Of a stretch of 42,328 nt of DNA, positions 42,163-42,328 are shown in pieces. The stretch spans positions 1 through 42,328 of the forward strand of contig DXGV01000019.1 of NCBI GenBank assembly GCA_019113745.1, read 5' to 3'. A program made the position numbers and the translations under genes. How positions within the stretch are numbered: the first letter of the stretch is position 1; every line of letters starts with the position of its first letter. Origin of the DNA: Candidatus Blautia intestinavium. GTDB lineage: Bacteria > Bacillota > Clostridia > Lachnospirales > Lachnospiraceae. The notes beneath the pieces were generated by a model, which saw nothing but the letters and a program-made list of their open reading frames with translations, ran no database searches and was not told the DNA's origin.

Positions 42163-42321
42163 TTACTTCGACCAGCTCATATTCGTCGCTTCCGAGCCCA
42201 CGACAAACGCATGAATGTGTTCCCTAACCAAGCCTATTGATTTTTGATCTTTTTACAAATTCATAAGTTCATCCAGATATTTTTCCGGATTTGTTCCAAT
42301 CGCATACCGCTTCTTTTTCAT
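42163..42321 (-). pseudogene. Possible decayed small gene (partial or broken) at the right edge
   Basis: On the minus strand ATG 42321 opens a frame of 22 codons (MKKKRYAIGTNPEKYLDELM-NL) ending in TAA at 42253-42255. The same frame continues without another stop for 29 codons (KDQKSIGLVREHIHAFVVGS onward) to TAA at 42163. This suggests one reading frame of about 50 residues broken by a single nonsense codon, or the tail of a longer gene starting outside the window. I do not recognise the protein. No ribosome binding site can be checked because the window ends 7 nt upstream. Confidence 0.3.
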
Positions 42322-42328
42322 ACTTAAT

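Overview
The window reads as chromosome from a low-to-mid GC Gram-positive Clostridia, most likely a Lachnospiraceae gut anaerobe. The basis is strong AGGAGG ribosome binding sites, TTGACA-17-TATAAT promoters, a T-box leader, a pta-ackA acetate pathway, a membrane pyrophosphatase, and gene orders such as yceD-rpmF and plsX-rnc-smc-ftsY. Family and organism are inferred from content, not from a database match.

Left end (1-2974): the terminal part of an integrated, probably conjugative element. It carries a surface adhesin (signal peptide, thioester domain, Cna-B/SpaA and VaFE-type repeats) cut by the window edge, a small excisionase-like DNA-binding protein, three GGAGGGAT repeats, and a truncated 3' half of tRNA-Leu(CAA) that marks the attachment site. 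The original tRNA terminator follows. Just outside lies a frameshifted remnant of a small holin-like (type I) toxin.

3.6-12.3 kb: a half-size EamA transporter, a stand-alone FtsH protease, a membrane zinc-finger protein, then polA-coaE-walJ (4-nt overlaps), an ACT-domain protein and a UPF0210 protein. 12.3-15.6 kb: a tryptophan T-box leader (UGG specifier) controls a three-gene trpXYZ-type ABC transporter. A bidirectional terminator separates it from tmcAL, the only clear chromosomal gene on the minus strand. 17.1-19.5 kb: pta and ackA, making acetate and ATP from acetyl-CoA.

19.7-27.3 kb: a LacI-family regulator and a six-gene sugar locus (binding protein, double-NBD ATPase, two permeases, a glutamine-amidotransferase-like protein, an RpiB/LacAB-like isomerase). 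Three TGAAACG-type palindromes suggest autoregulation plus control of the transporter. A perfect 16-bp hairpin separates the binding-protein gene from the rest. The substrate cannot be told from sequence; this is the least explained system in the window.

27.4-42.3 kb: yceD-rpmF, then a membrane pyrophosphatase with the K+-independent signature, a MATE exporter, an ABC-F ATPase and a Nudix hydrolase, followed by plsX-rnc-smc-ftsY-ilvA from their own promoter. The usual rpmF-plsX neighbourhood is split by about 6 kb and acpP is absent between plsX and rnc. The right edge holds a terminator and what looks like a decayed reading frame.
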